Positions 35,645-48,050 of a DNA stretch of 64,000 bases are shown here, in pieces. This stretch comes from Ophioderma brevispina. Its lineage: Eukaryota > Echinodermata > Ophiuroidea > Amphilepidida > Ophiodermatidae. The notes beneath the pieces are model-generated. The model worked only from the letters and a program-made list of their open reading frames with translations. It made no database searches and was not told the DNA's origin. The stretch spans positions 1 through 64,000 of the forward strand of contig JAMKCH010012538.1 of the NCBI GenBank assembly GCA_023653785.1. Reading direction: 5' to 3'. The translations under genes and the position numbers were made by a program. Each line of letters opens with the position of its first letter. Position 1 is the first letter of the stretch.

Positions 35645-36765
35645 ATTTTCAATTATTATAAAAAGCGACTTTTTTTGAGATATATTCATTTTCTCTCTCC
35701 CCTTCCCCTCTCTTTCACTCCTTCTCTCTCTCTCTCTCTCCCTCTCTCTCTCTCGCGCTCTCTCAGTTCTTGGGATACGCGTTGTATCTTTAATTGTGAC
35801 ACGTATCTACGAAGAAATAAAGAAAACTCCTCGAAGGCAAATCATAAGATAAAAATAAAGTAGAAATATTCATAATCTTAGTAAAGCCGTGATACAATTT
35901 ATATCATATATTCATATCTTCTAACGACCAACATGCTTGGTATTCGTTGTGTCATATTACATGTTGGAATGTATAGGTCTTCTATCCACTAAAGTCGGCT
36001 TGCGCAAGTGATTCGTGGATAATAATTCCAAGTCAGGGAACTCAAGAACGCGTGAAAATAGTCAAAATCTAAATTGAACCGAAGGAGTCAGATGTAATTT
36101 TGATCTCAGCCATTCAAAAAGCGCTAATTAGAATGTAATGGCATCTGTAAGTGGCTTGAGAATGAGAAACAGCTTTTTCGAGGGGGAGGAAATTGTAAGC
36201 TGCACACGCGGTCAGTGATTTTTCCTAGCCATTCGTCGCATGTTGTATTATAATTACCGTTCGGTTCTTTGCACCCCTTTGTTAACAACACTACAAGTTA
36301 GAAAACTCGAGGTCGTATTATCAAAACAACCTTTCTTAAGGTTAAACAACACACAACAACAACAACAGAAATTGACTCGAGGACGTACGTCTTTTCAAAA
36401 TTTTCAATTTGCCGAGGGTTACGGGTTGTTCTTTTTTTTTAAATTTGAAGTTGGAAAAATGCTGCAAGTGGACGCCTGAAATGAACGTGACCTAAAATTC
36501 AATTAAAAGACTATCCGCATTTCCGCATAGCCCTTTCACCATTAAAAAAGACGCATTTTTATTTTAATGAGGGACAAGCTTTTCTAGACAAGCTTTAGTA
36601 ATTACTTAACGTGTATTTGTTACAAAATTAATTACAAAGCCAAAAAATGTAATGAAGTATTCTGCGTCTGAGAGCTCTGTATAAATATTTTTACCGATTT
36701 CTTACCAAACGTTTATTTTCAAAAACTGGATAAACCTGATCGAAAACGGATCTTCTGGAAACCAT
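35645..36765 (+). repeat. 1 kb direct repeat, first copy
   Basis: Starts near ATAAAAAGCGAC and matches 37355-38305 in order: CTACGAA, GTGATACAATT, GTCGGCTTGCGCAAGT, CGCTAATTAGAATGT, GGCATCTGTAAGTGGC, ACACGCGGTCAGTGATT, GAAAACTCGAGG and TGTATAAATATTTT. A CT microsatellite (35690-35765) is present here only. Two direct repeats of about 1 kb separated by about 0.6 kb could be LTRs of a deleted retroelement or a local duplication. No TG...CA ends or primer-binding site were identified. Confidence 0.75.
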
Positions 36766-36914
36766 TAAATGTGGAATAGTTCATCCGCTGAGGAAAAAAT
36801 GCAATTGACCCTTTTATTAATTTGTGCTGCTTTTATTCCGCAACTGCAAGACATTAGGCTGAAGATAGTACAAACTATATATCTCATGCTTAAACAAATA
36901 ATGTAGTATTCTTT

Positions 36915-37090
36915 TCAATCTGATTAGATCAATTGAAAACTTTGACCCCTGTGTAATATTTGTCTAGACCCCCCCCCCCCTTAAGGCACCATTTGCATAT
37001 ACTTAAGAGTCGCGTTCCAGGGGCCCCTAGGCTGCCTACAGATTTCATCACTCAAACCTTTTGTAATCGAGATGTGTTACAAACGGCACT
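36915..37090 (-). repeat. Dispersed repeat, inverted copy
   Basis: The reverse complement matches 30190-30360 (ACAAAAGGTTTGAGTGAT, ATGGTGCCTTAAGG, ACAGGGGTCAAA). It contains a C12 run. Located between the two 1 kb direct repeats. Confidence 0.65.
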
Positions 37091-37148
37091 GGGTCTAAAC
37101 CCCTTAATGTCTTGAAATTTTAACTACTTAGTTCTCCAGGCAGACAAT

Positions 37149-37241
37149 GCTGAATATTTATTAATCTTTTCATGGAGATGGCCAGCACACAACATTTGTG
37201 TGCGCTGGCCCTCTCCAGGAAAATATTAATAAATATTCAGC
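37149..37241. repeat. 93-bp near-perfect hairpin
   Basis: GCTGAATATTTATTAAT at 37149 is matched by its complement ending at 37241. Pairing continues through TGGAGA, GGCCAGC and CACA with only a few mismatches, leaving a loop of under 10 bases. It could be a tiny foldback MITE or a transcribed stem-loop such as a miRNA precursor. The sequence alone cannot decide. Confidence 0.8.
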
Positions 37242-37354
37242 CTTAATGTTTTGTTGTTGTAAAATTGCACGTAATAAACCAAATAGTTGACCCTTTTCTG
37301 CTAATTCTAGTTCACATATGGCGCTGCTTTCCCCGATTATATAAGTTAGTTCCC

Positions 37355-38305
37355 AGACTTTAATTATATAAAAGCGACAGTGACATCTGATATTCTTTCT
37401 CTCACTTTCTTTGGATATGCTTCGTATCGTTAAGTGTGATACGTCTCTACGAAAAACAGAAATATCCGAAGAAACCTCAAAGACAATGAAGTGAATCTCA
37501 ATAATATGAAGTAGACAAATTCATCGTCTTAGTTAAGCGGTGATACAATTCATATATTCAGTATTCTTATTTATCGTTAAGTCGCGGATTGTTGACTTAA
37601 TCATTGTAAATAGTTTCACATTTCGTGCGTCAATATTGTACCCTGTAGGGCATACTGTTACATGATTTTCCCTCATATCCCTGATCATTAAAGTCGGCTT
37701 GCGCAAGTAATTCGTGCATATGTTGAAGAACTCAAGAATGCTTAAAAATACTCAAAAATTTCAGTTGAGCGAAAGAGTAAAATATAATTGTGATATCAGC
37801 CACTCAAATAACGCTAATTAGAATGTTAACTGGCATCTGTAAGTGGCCGAGAACAAGCGCTTTCGGGGAAATGGCAAACTAAACACGCGGTCAGTGATTG
37901 TTCATAACTATTCGTAACATCTAATATTACGTTCGGTTATTTGAACACCTTTGTTAACACACTACAACTTTAGAAAACTCGAGGCTATATCTATCAAAAC
38001 AAAACCGTTCATAAGGCAACAACAACAGAAATTGACTCAGAAGACGCACGGCCTTTTAAAATCGCAGCTTGTCGCCTTTCAATTTATTTCTATAATTATG
38101 GTTCATCTCAAAAACGAGTTTTTTTCGTGATTTTGTATTCATTTTTTTTTTTTCACTATCCACACAAACTTTTTTTTTCAAACCCGCATTTTATGTATGA
38201 GTTGACAGCCATAAATCCAGTACGTGCGTTTGAACCTTGTATAAATATTTTCCGATTTCTATACAACGTTATTTTCAAACTGGTCAAATAAGCGACAACG
38301 GCTTC
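37355..38305 (+). repeat. 1 kb direct repeat, second copy
   Basis: Diverged second copy of 35645-36765 in the same orientation. Differences are many small indels and substitutions across the whole length, so the duplication is old. Neither copy holds an ORF. Confidence 0.75.
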
Positions 38306-39249
38306 TACTTTAACATTTAGCCATGATAGTGAGAGAAAAAAAACCCCAACAACAACAGCTGCCGTATTGCAATCAAACTGCGTTTATCCGGTGAACTTTT
38401 AAGTTTAAAGAGACAACTGGCAACTTTGGGGAAAAAATATTTGTGCATGGGTAATAAATATGTATTAGGCACTCACCTGGAATGATTCGTACAAATCATG
38501 CTCCTTAATAGGTACAGAATAGATTTTTATCAATAAATTCACTCCCGAGTGGTTATAAAGCAAGGAAAACACATGCGACAGTTAATTCCCACGGCCACCC
38601 CCCTGTTTGACCCTGACATTGACCTTTGTGGCTTTAATATAAATAGTAATGATACAGGGTCTGTGATATTCATGCAATAATCATTTGTTGAAGTTTAAAG
38701 TTCGGCAGTCCCACAAATTAAGCTAAAATCATCCGAACTCCTGGATGGTCTTTAGCCTCATTTTCACTTAAATGCCTGGTCTTCTTTACACCGTTGTTAT
38801 AAGGAACTTTATGGAAGGAATTTTTTCTTTCCGTAAGACGTGGCTCATAATAGTAGGACATGTATACAATTACATTGCTGAATAAAATTAAAAAAAAGTT
38901 ACTAACTGCAGTACGATTTAAGTGACAACAATTTTTGAAAGCGCCACCACATGCCTTATTATGCTATTGGTATAAAAACACGCCATGGGCTGATGATTTG
39001 GCGGATTTTGGACCAAAATAATTTAGCGTTAAAACATGGCGCGCAAAAAAAAAAATCCTTGGTACGTACACGTAACAGGACCTTTCCCCATGCATCCTAA
39101 ATCCATTCTCAGCGACGATTCTACACAACAAGCGCGGTCACCGCCTGTGGGGATTCGTTGCACGTACTGTGTTTTGTGGATTTGTTGTTGGCGGTAAACG
39201 CAGACTTGTAACATAAATTAACATCCTGCTCCGTGAATGAGTAGTTCTT
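38306..39249. other. Intergenic DNA
   Basis: No recognisable gene, repeat unit or RNA. Confidence 0.45.
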
Positions 39250-39399
39250 ATACTAGGCTCCTGTCCCCTAGTTTCGCGATTTCTGGTTTCGCGATCACCT
39301 GGCTTGAATGAACTTTGGGTTTGCGTTCCTTTGACCTGAATGGACCGCTGATACCTTGTCGTGACCCTTAAGATGTTTGGCATCAACACAAACCCACCC

Positions 39400-39930
39400 T
39401 CAATGTTTCATGTACCAATGTTTACCCTATTTGACCTCCTTTGACCTTGAATGACGCCTGAATGACCTTTGATCACGACCCATACAAACTCGGTCGCCGG
39501 AAGGTCAATTGGGCACCCACCCACCAATGTTTTCTGGATACACCCAGGTTGACCCAACTTGACCCTCCTCTACCTTGACGCCCTAATTACCGTTATGACC
39601 TTTTCAGATTTTTTTGGCATCAACCAATCAATGCCACCCTCTAAGTTCCATGTCCATACAACCATGTGTACCCATTTGACCTTGAATGACCCTGATGACT
39701 TGGCTTGACATTTTCGGCTCAACAATTAACCCCACCAACCGAGTTTTGTCTGGATACACACCAATGTTATCCCATTTGACCTCCTTTGACCTTGAATACC
39801 CTAATGACTGTCGTGACGCTTCAACATTTTCGGCATCAAACATCAACCCCACCCTCAGGTTTCATGTCCATACACCAACCTTTACCCCCATTTGACCTTC
39901 TTTTGACTGTGAATGACCCGACACCTTTTG
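39400..39930 (+). repeat. Tandem array, about 115-125-bp unit, TTTGACCT-rich
   Basis: Five diverged units. Each has TTTCATGTCCATACACCAATG- or TTTTCTGGATACACC-type starts (about 39404, 39530, 39650, 39743, 39858), then ATTTGACCTCCTTTGACCTTGA and a GGCATCAA block. TGACCTTTGACC-type strings are direct repeats spaced by one base (DR1-like). Confidence 0.75.
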
Positions 39931-39979
39931 ATCAACTAACCAATACCAAACCTTCCTTCGTTTCGGTCAAGTGCACCCC

Positions 39980-40545
39980 CCACTACGGCGGGCTGGTATT
40001 TTCCTTTTTCCCACGGGGTAGTCTTGTCACAGACTGCGAAGATATTATAGTGACGGAGGAGATTTTTTAGGATACAAGATTTCTCTCAATTTCACGGGGG
40101 ATCTGTTGTATACACCTAACCGAAACGTTTCGAAGGTTATTGACAAACAGGTGGCAAACCAACAGCAAACCTTGTTTTGAACTTGTCTGCTTACGTAATC
40201 GTACCCCATAGAAAACCATGCTTTTGAATTTCTCTCGTGCACGGCAGAAAATACTAATCACCATCTTATTACATAATACGGCGTATCGGCTTATTTTCCT
40301 CCAGGTTGTGATCATAATATGTTGGTAAGCATTCCAAATATGAAAATCCCCGGAAGTTTTGACAAAAATTGGGGCGCTTCTTTCTGGAATTCATGTCTCT
40401 TTATCTGATTTGGTACGGCGGTCTGGTATCCCCGGTGTAGTCTTGTCACATACTGCGAAATATATTCTCCTAAATTCGTACGGTCGGTCTGGTATTTCCA
40501 CGGTGTAGTCCTTGTCACAGCATGCGAAAGATATTATCTAAATTG
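39980..40545. repeat. Three copies of a 70-bp word
   Basis: TACGGC/TGG.CTGGTAT followed by CGG.GTAGTCTTGTCACA and TGCGAA.GATATT occurs at about 39983, 40417 and 40487. The last two are adjacent. Confidence 0.7.
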
Positions 40546-41823
40546 TACGCGCGAGAGATTAACGTTACCAGTCCGTTTCATACTATGTGTGTAAATCAAT
40601 TGAATCTCACATATCTCCGGAGAACGAAGGGGTTCTAATCTATGGAGGTTTTGTTCTTTCTGATGTGTATCCGGGTTGTGGATCGTAATTAGTCTGAACC
40701 TATAGAACCTAACGTGAATTGACGTTTTTGATGGGTACTTCTCTGCACTTCGGTGCTCGCAAACACGAAAAATGAACATTCAATTCACGGCACATCCATT
40801 TTTTCCCACAAGCCTTTCGTTTTTTCCATTCTTGAGAATTTTCAAACAGCTGGTTTCAATTTCCGCCAACTTGTTTTTTCAATTTTAAAAACAGGATTAC
40901 GTACTTTACCATACCGCCGTCCCACCCACCAAGTTTCAGTAACGCGTGACCCTCGGTCTCCGAGAAATAGACGCTGTCATTGAGACAAGACACACTGACA
41001 GATCAGCGACCACCCCGGTATTAATATATAGATTTGTTTTTGATAAAATGCAATATTCATTCAAATAAAGTGATTTGAGGGTTTGAGTGAATTTCTATGT
41101 CAAATTACGGAAACACAATTTAGTAAATAAAATAGCGACATGCTCCTACTCCTAGGCTATTCAAACCAAGTACCTTTTCATAAATGACAAACGAGTGTTT
41201 ATCCTAAACCATACCTGAATGATGAAAAAATAAACTTACATTAATTTTACAAATTACAACCAATTCGGGAATGAATTCAGTATTCTGCCACCACATCCTT
41301 CCAACATGCAGTTTATTCCGTTGAGGCTGCCGAATTCATAGATTTTGGATGTGGCACAATACGATTCTTCCAAACGGACGGTATTGTGGTGTAATTGACC
41401 AACTGTTTGTGCTCATTTCATTCTCCGAATCACCGTTTTTCGTTCTCATCAAATTTTAATTTTGTTTTTCCGAAAAACGACCTTCGCTTTGATTGAAATC
41501 TACGCCGGCTCTTTCCCCAGCACGCACACATCACAGGCAAATCCACAACGGCCGTTCAATTTATCTTGTTCGTTCGCTTCGAGCAAGTTTAGATTTTGAC
41601 CACCATAGGCCAGTCCAAAATATAATGAATGCTGCCTTAACCAACACTAATTGCAACAGATCATTCCAGCATAGAATTGTATTGAGAATAACTTAAAAAA
41701 CAAACCTTTAAAATCAATAGTGAACTATATTTTTTAAGGGGGTAAGGTTTATACAGGTCAAAATATGCAAAGTATCAAAACGCGTCAAAAGTATGCCAAC
41801 GCGTGTCGTTACATTTCCAGATT

Positions 41824-42257
41824 AAAAAAGGTATAGTTTGCCATATCTGCAGGTGGTAGTTCAATAGTTATGAGTCAAAATAGGTTAGGTCACAATGGGG
41901 TAAATTTTTCCATTATATCCGTTCGTTTAAAGGTGTCAAATTGTTCGTCAATGGTACAGAAGCCAAATATATACTGGTTGCAACCCATCTATTAATATTC
42001 GTTGCATAATTTGAATGCAAAATGTGACTGGGGGCTACAGGTCTATGGTAGGTCACGAGTCATAGCTCTTTATTCTTATAGAGAAAGTATCAAACAAAGA
42101 AATTATTTACATTACTTATCCAGTGGGACAATTTACCCGTTACAACCATCCGATCAAATCTTACCATTCTTGAATTTTTACCCCAGGATTGACCTGAACT
42201 GTTATGAGCCTATGTACTACAACTATAACGCGTAGATAGGCAAACTATACCTTTTTT
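41824..42257. mobile_element. MITE, 434 bp, AAAAAAGGTATAGTTTGCC termini
   Basis: AAAAAAGGTATAGTTTGCC at 41824 is mirrored by GGCAAACTATACCTTTTTT ending at 42257. ATT flanks both sides (41821-41823 and 42258-42260), a possible 3-bp target duplication. The interior has no transposase. The same terminus occurs alone at 59248, and a related arm forms the palindrome at 21509-21546. Superfamily is not assignable from this. Confidence 0.8.
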
Positions 42258-42260
42258 ATT

Positions 42261-45200
42261 AAACCTTAGGAGTAGCCCATAAATTGGTACAATCATTTAA
42301 TCAATTCGAACAAATTCTAATTTTTTACCCCTGTAACAAACGTGCCCCCTTATTTCTACATGTTTCCACTAGTTGATTTTGGTAGACTTTTAATAGATTA
42401 TTTTTTGGACTAATATTTTCACAGTATATTACACCAAAATTGTTTTCTGTTCAATTTGTGTGGGGTCAAACCATACAATTATTGGAACTAGTTGTTGCGA
42501 CATCCAGAAGAGCGAGCTATCATTATGAGTGCTGACCACCATACAGTATCAGCTTTATTTTCGTAAATTTATGTTATGAAGGCCGGGTAAAATTTGGGGG
42601 GTGGCGTTTTTGCAAATCTGGCACACCAATCCTGCGCTGGTCTTGTGATTATGTAGCTGACCATGATATAGTGGTCTCTTTTAATATAAAATTTTTCATT
42701 ATTTTTCCGGTTAGAGCCATAGAAGTCTGTGGGTTAGAGGGAAATTCTAATCCAAAAAGATAGAAAATCAAAGTGCCCTTTGCTTTAGTGAGGAGACCTG
42801 CCCCCTGGACGGGCGCTGGCAAAACTACCTCCACCAGAATTCAAGAAATTTGGGATTTTTGGTGCCACGGCGTTCCTTATTTGGTCAAGAGTACTAGTCA
42901 CAAAATAAAAAATGTGGCCATCCTATCTTGGGGGTCGACGAAAGGGAAGAGGGAAGAGTTGTCGTGGGACCCATAAAGACAGAATCGCCAAAAATGTTAC
43001 CCCGTCCAAGAAAAACGAAACCCGTTCATTGGGATTCTTTTGCAACGAATCCAAAACATCGCGCTTATTTTTTCATCGAATCTCTTTTTTGCACTGTGCA
43101 TTGGAAATTGTTGTTGTAAGACTCTGGCCTAGCCTTACACGTCCGTATTTGTCAAGAATTGATGATTGTTATGCTTTGTTTTACTAATAAATCGGGGTCC
43201 GACCTTTTTTTTAGGCCTAGAAACAGTAATAATGGCATCCTTCAGACAGACTTTAAACTGCTAAGTGTGGTCCTTTTTCTCACACATAAATGTAAATATA
43301 GTTGGTTGATTTTACCTAACACTATCATTTAGAGATAAAATGGGCATTTTGAATTTGGAAAAAAATGACTTATAGTGGCTTTTAAGTGTTAGCTCTACAT
43401 GTTCTCTGGTTATATTTGTTGTACAATAAAATATATCTGTATTCCTCCAAGGTACTATAACGAGCAGTTGTGAGCAAATTGAAGAAATTTAAATATTTTG
43501 TTGAAATTTTTGAGCATTTATTAACGGTGCGTGTAAAATTTATAGTCAGGTGGAAGTTTCCGCACACAACTTAAGATGGAAATGGGAGTACCGACTTTTT
43601 TTCTATCGATAGATTTTAGTACATTAGAACCTAATCCAATAATTTTTGAAGGGTGTGCAAAATTTGGTGCAGTGGCATTTTAAAAAATTAATATGGCTGC
43701 TTCCATTCCAAATCACTAAAGAAATCCTTAAAGGGATTAGAGCGATTTGCTAATCCGACACATCGAAAAAAATCACACAAATTCATATTTTTTGTTTTGT
43801 TACTGGCATGGATATGCACATAACCTACAAGTTGTTTGGCTTGAAATCCTGTATTAAAAGGCAAAGGCATACTTGTTCATCTGATATCCGGTAATTTCTA
43901 TACGTGCGTATCTAATTACGACTTGAGATCAAAAACCACCTCCTTCCCGGTGAATATATCACAGATTTTCAGCGTGATATGGGGCACCATGATCATACAG
44001 TTTGACCTCAAGCACAATACAGTTTGATCTTTGTTCATTCTGTACGGTGAAACCACATCAGCTGTTTGGTGTAGTTTTGGACGCCGCGCTTTATGTCTAT
44101 TTGCTAGGAGCGGTAATGACAAATTTTCCTCAATAATTCATTTTTTTTCAATATTTGTGGTTGGTTTCTACATTAAAGCAGTATATGGATGTAAACACAC
44201 TTATCCCCGATTTATAGTTTAAAAACGTGCTTTCCACAGTTTTTTTAATTCTCTTGCATTAATCGCTGCTAATCCCTTTAAGTATTGGTATTTCTGATAG
44301 ATACATTTTTTCTGCGGTCCTCAGGTATGTGTAAGCACGAGGAAGTGTTAGCAATGTAGTTTGGGCGTTACATTGCACAAAATCCAATATGGACCTCAAA
44401 AGTCAAATATGCGCTCTGATCATAAGGATCTTAACTCTTCCAATATACCTATTTATGATATACAGAATACACCCTAAACACCTAAAACATGTTTTCTGTA
44501 GTGTTTCAAATCTGTTACAATTGAACACACTCTGCAAGTATTATTTTAACACCACTAGATTGCATTTCGAAAACATTCGGACACGTCAAGTGTTCTCGAC
44601 ATTTTTCAGTGTATGAATTCGGAACCCTTCACAAAATAAAGCCCAGGTTTATTCCATTAAGATTTCCGAATTCTAAGTGTGTCATAAAAAAGTGTGTCAG
44701 AGGGTCAGGTTACGGAAACTCCCGGCGAAACCTTTCAATGTTGCAAAAAATAGGTCATTCTGGTTGTGATATGGCTCCATTGAATGTCTTTAAGAGGCAT
44801 TATAAACTATCTATGGATATGGTCCTACGCTAATTTGCTTTTACACTCTTCACAAACAAGGTGCGTCGTTATGTAATTTTTGGTGCGGCGTTTTCGATAG
44901 CTCATTGAACTGTTGAGGTATTTGGAAATTGTAGGTACGCAGAGAGATTAAACAATGTTACCATATTACTTTACGGGAGTAACGATTAAAGGAGTCCAAT
45001 GATCGTTTATCGATTTGCTTACCTATCGATCGCGATCGCAACCATGGTAAAACTGTGATATCGAATCCCAAGAATCGAAATGTTCGATGAATGGCACACT
45101 GACGTCCTGACCTCCATACACTGGCCACGTTTACGCGGTAGAACGCTGTCACATTAACACAACTACTGTCAGCGCCAATGTGTCTCCTGCAATGATATAT

Positions 45201-45344
45201 TAGGGTATATTATTAATAAAATCATCTAACTACGAAACAATCGATTATAATTACCACCATCTTCCTTCTCCTCCTCCTCCTCCTTATTGTAACCACCACC
45301 ACCACTCACCAACATTTAGTCTATGGTGAAGTTTCCTGTCTGTT
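42261..45344. other. Intergenic DNA
   Basis: No gene recognised. Overlapping open frames at 42773-43187 in three frames have no conserved motif. Short CTC and ACC triplet runs lie at about 45262-45305, just before the transposase relic. Confidence 0.4.
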
Positions 45345-45640
45345 GCATTGGAAGGGTGACAGCTTTTGGTGGAGGTAGCCCTGATAACTGGGAAGACAAG
45401 ACTTGCTTTGCTATTGAAGGCAACAACGCTGTCGGTTTTCGCTGACAATTTTTTAAATGCCGTTGTATCTCTGATGTTCGCAATCTGGGACGATATGCAG
45501 TACTCCTAGACTATACTAATGCCCGTCCGTACCATGCTAGGATCGTCAATGAGTAACTTGAGAATGAAGGGTTAAAAAAAACTCAGTAGCCTGACATCAG
45601 CAAACTCATCAAATTGGGCACATTCCGTTCACCAACACCA
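45345..45640 (+). pseudogene. Tc1-like transposase relic
   Basis: In one frame GRVTAFGGGSPDNWEDKT (45350 onward) matches the FGGGSVMVWGG block near the catalytic core of Tc1 transposases. A shifted frame reads TGKTRLALL and DNFLNAVV, the usual G.T.L....N....Y.DN.L block. The first frame resumes at 45500 with LLDYTNARPYHARIVNE, stop, LENEG. This matches QDNARPH.ARIVNEFLENEG, where the first D is the second catalytic Asp; here it is DYTNARP, so that Asp may be displaced. The expected SPDLNPIEH block is not clearly readable downstream. Frameshifts and stops make it dead. The family cuts and pastes at TA. Confidence 0.75.
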
Positions 45641-46887
45641 CTTTCAACCTAATACTCTTAATTTAAGCAACCCTATGTTGAGTACAGGTACTGAAATTTG
45701 GCACTTTCTCATTCAGACTACCAGATCAAAAGGGAATGTCACTAAACATGAAGAATCACTTTTAATCATTTTGGTGTCATTGTACAGAGTAATAACTGAG
45801 CTTCTCATGATATGCAATATAGTGTAATTACAATTCAAATTAAATGAGGAATACATGTTGAAAAAAATTTCCAAACTTTTTTGAGGAGTTTATATAAAAA
45901 AAACAAAAAAATTTATGAAGATTTACTAGTTGTCGTTTTAAAGAAAGATTGAAATGTTAGCTTTTGAATCTTTTGACGTGTGGCGTTCTTAAATCATATG
46001 GTAACGGAGCAATAATTTGGTCAATTTGTCAGAGCAGATTTTGGTTTTTTATGAATTCAAGGACGCTAATTATTTGTTTCTTGTGCTTATAGTTGTGAAC
46101 ATTTTCTTAAATTCACAATAGATGATCAAATGATGTGGTAGCAACCGTCTATACTTATACATGAATATACCAAGTTCTTTATCGTAAAGATCAAAAATGT
46201 TTAAAATATTTAGTGTATCAAAAAAAAAGTGGTTTAGTAGATGGGCAAATGTATGAGCTCATTCACATCATTAAGGCTTCTTTGGAATTAAATAATTAGT
46301 CAAGCATTCTTTAGAGCAACTGCCCAGAGTAAAATACCATAAGTAAGATAAGGCATAAGTAATACAATATAGTTTATAAATTGATGATGGAGGCAAGAAG
46401 TGCTTAAACTTTGTTTAACACACCATTATGTCTAGAAATACTTAAAATGTTATTTTATATTGATTTCCATGTCATTTCATCAATGTAATCCCAAGAAACT
46501 TTGCGAAGAAACCTGAGCTAATTTACATCCATCCAAAATATTTTTTTCTCAGCTTTACAGTGTTTGGTTTTTTATAGGCTGTTCCTATAAGCAGAAATTT
46601 GTTGAGATGGCATGACACAACAATTGTTACATTTAAACCAAGTTATTCACTTCTGAGTGCCTGTGAACCAGTATCATACAATACGTCAATATCATTGCCC
46701 CCAGATAGCATGAATTATGACCACACGAACTAGGTGCGTGGAGCATGTTCGCCAAGAGTAGGTAGCCACTTTATGCACCTTGGCTACACCATATACCGGG
46801 CAACTAGATATAAGTTTAAGCTCGCTTAGAGTCATAAAAACATCGTAATTCCTCATCTCAAATATCCACAGCAATTAATATAGAAAA
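45641..46887. other. Intergenic DNA
   Basis: AT-rich, no recognisable features. Confidence 0.45.
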
Positions 46888-48050
46888 TAAGCACCCAAAG
46901 TAAAATACATAATGACCGAAAACAAATTTGAGAGTAGCTACCACGCTACACACCCAAATTGGAGTATTAGCAGTATGTAGTAGTACTAGCGGTCTCTAGC
47001 TGAGACGAATATAACCTAATAGAGATCGGAAGCAACGCTGTAGTCCATTGTTAAACCGCTCGAGCGTTTGAGCTCGTATCGAACCAGGTCTGTTTCGGCT
47101 TGCAATGGCTTGGCCGCACGGTGGCAGCATGTGAGCACCTATAGTTTCTTTGAGCTAGGTATCTGGCAAATCAGGCACTTTTACCCTATTTTGTGCCTCA
47201 ATCAGGACCCTCCAAGAAGATAATTATTAATAAAACCGGCTAACATTAAACACTTTATGGGTTTGACCATGTCTATCCTCAATAACTTTATTCTCGGAAG
47301 ACATCAGTCACAAATTCAAATAAAATGTCAATTAGATCTATTTCTGTTAAAAAATATGAGTTGAGAAATAAACTGGTCAAATTTGTTTCAATTCTTGTGA
47401 TATTGAAGAGAAAATTACATATTTTAAGTAAATCAGAATATTTCAAGATGATCCTAGGACTGTCATTAATACATTGAAATTTGAGCAATTCTACCTATAG
47501 TCGACAAATGAGTGTACAAAAGTGGGGTTATTTTAAGTTATTACAGGCTTATATGAAAAGTTCATTGAGTACTAAACTGTGGTCAAGGCGTTTGACAATA
47601 ACACGCACGTGTGAGCATCATTGATTTAAAATAGCCACCCCCGCCAAAAACTCCAAATCTTGGGAGACATTGAAATGTATTGAATAATGATTCCTGATTC
47701 TCGATCATCGAGGGATCGTTGGAATTAACATAATACATTCACCGTACCAGACCCTGCACGCTTGCAACAATCCATTGTTACTGGCTTCGAAGAAGTTTCT
47801 CTATGGTATATTCGTCTCAGCTCTAGCTCTTTTGAGCACCTATTAAGTAAAATACCTAATGAACCGAAACAAAAAACATGGTATGTGTAATTTACCCTTA
47901 AATTACACAAATTCAATTTGGAGTAAGATTACTCGCGCTATATAGCTCTTTTGAGCACCGATTACGTAAAATACCTAATGACCGCAACAAAATGGTATGT
48001 GTACTTTACCCTTAAATTACACCCAATCAATTCCGAAGTAAGGTACCAAG
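46888..48050. repeat. Repeated 120-bp unit with internal hairpin
   Basis: Two adjacent units at about 47826 and 47946 share TAGCTCTTTTGAGCACC, AGTAAAATACCTAATGA and a hairpin GTGTAATTTA-CCCT-TAAATTACAC (47885-47908; 47999-48022 with one mismatch). A more diverged partial copy at 46888-47000 contains AAGTAAAATACATAATGACC. TCTAGCTGAGACGAATA at about 46996 is the complement of TATTCGTCTCAGCTCTAGC at about 47809. Confidence 0.65.

Larger units (their letters stand above)
39250..41035 (+). repeat. Composite dispersed repeat, 1.8 kb
   Basis: Begins with TACTAGGC ... GGTTTCGCGATCACCT and ends with GTGACCCTCGGTCTCCGAG, ACAAGACACACTGACAGA and CCCCGGTATTAATATATAGA. Both ends are shared with 3718-3960. 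It contains two internal tandem arrays (39400-39930 and 39980-40545). No RT or transposase motif was seen, so it looks non-autonomous. Confidence 0.55.
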
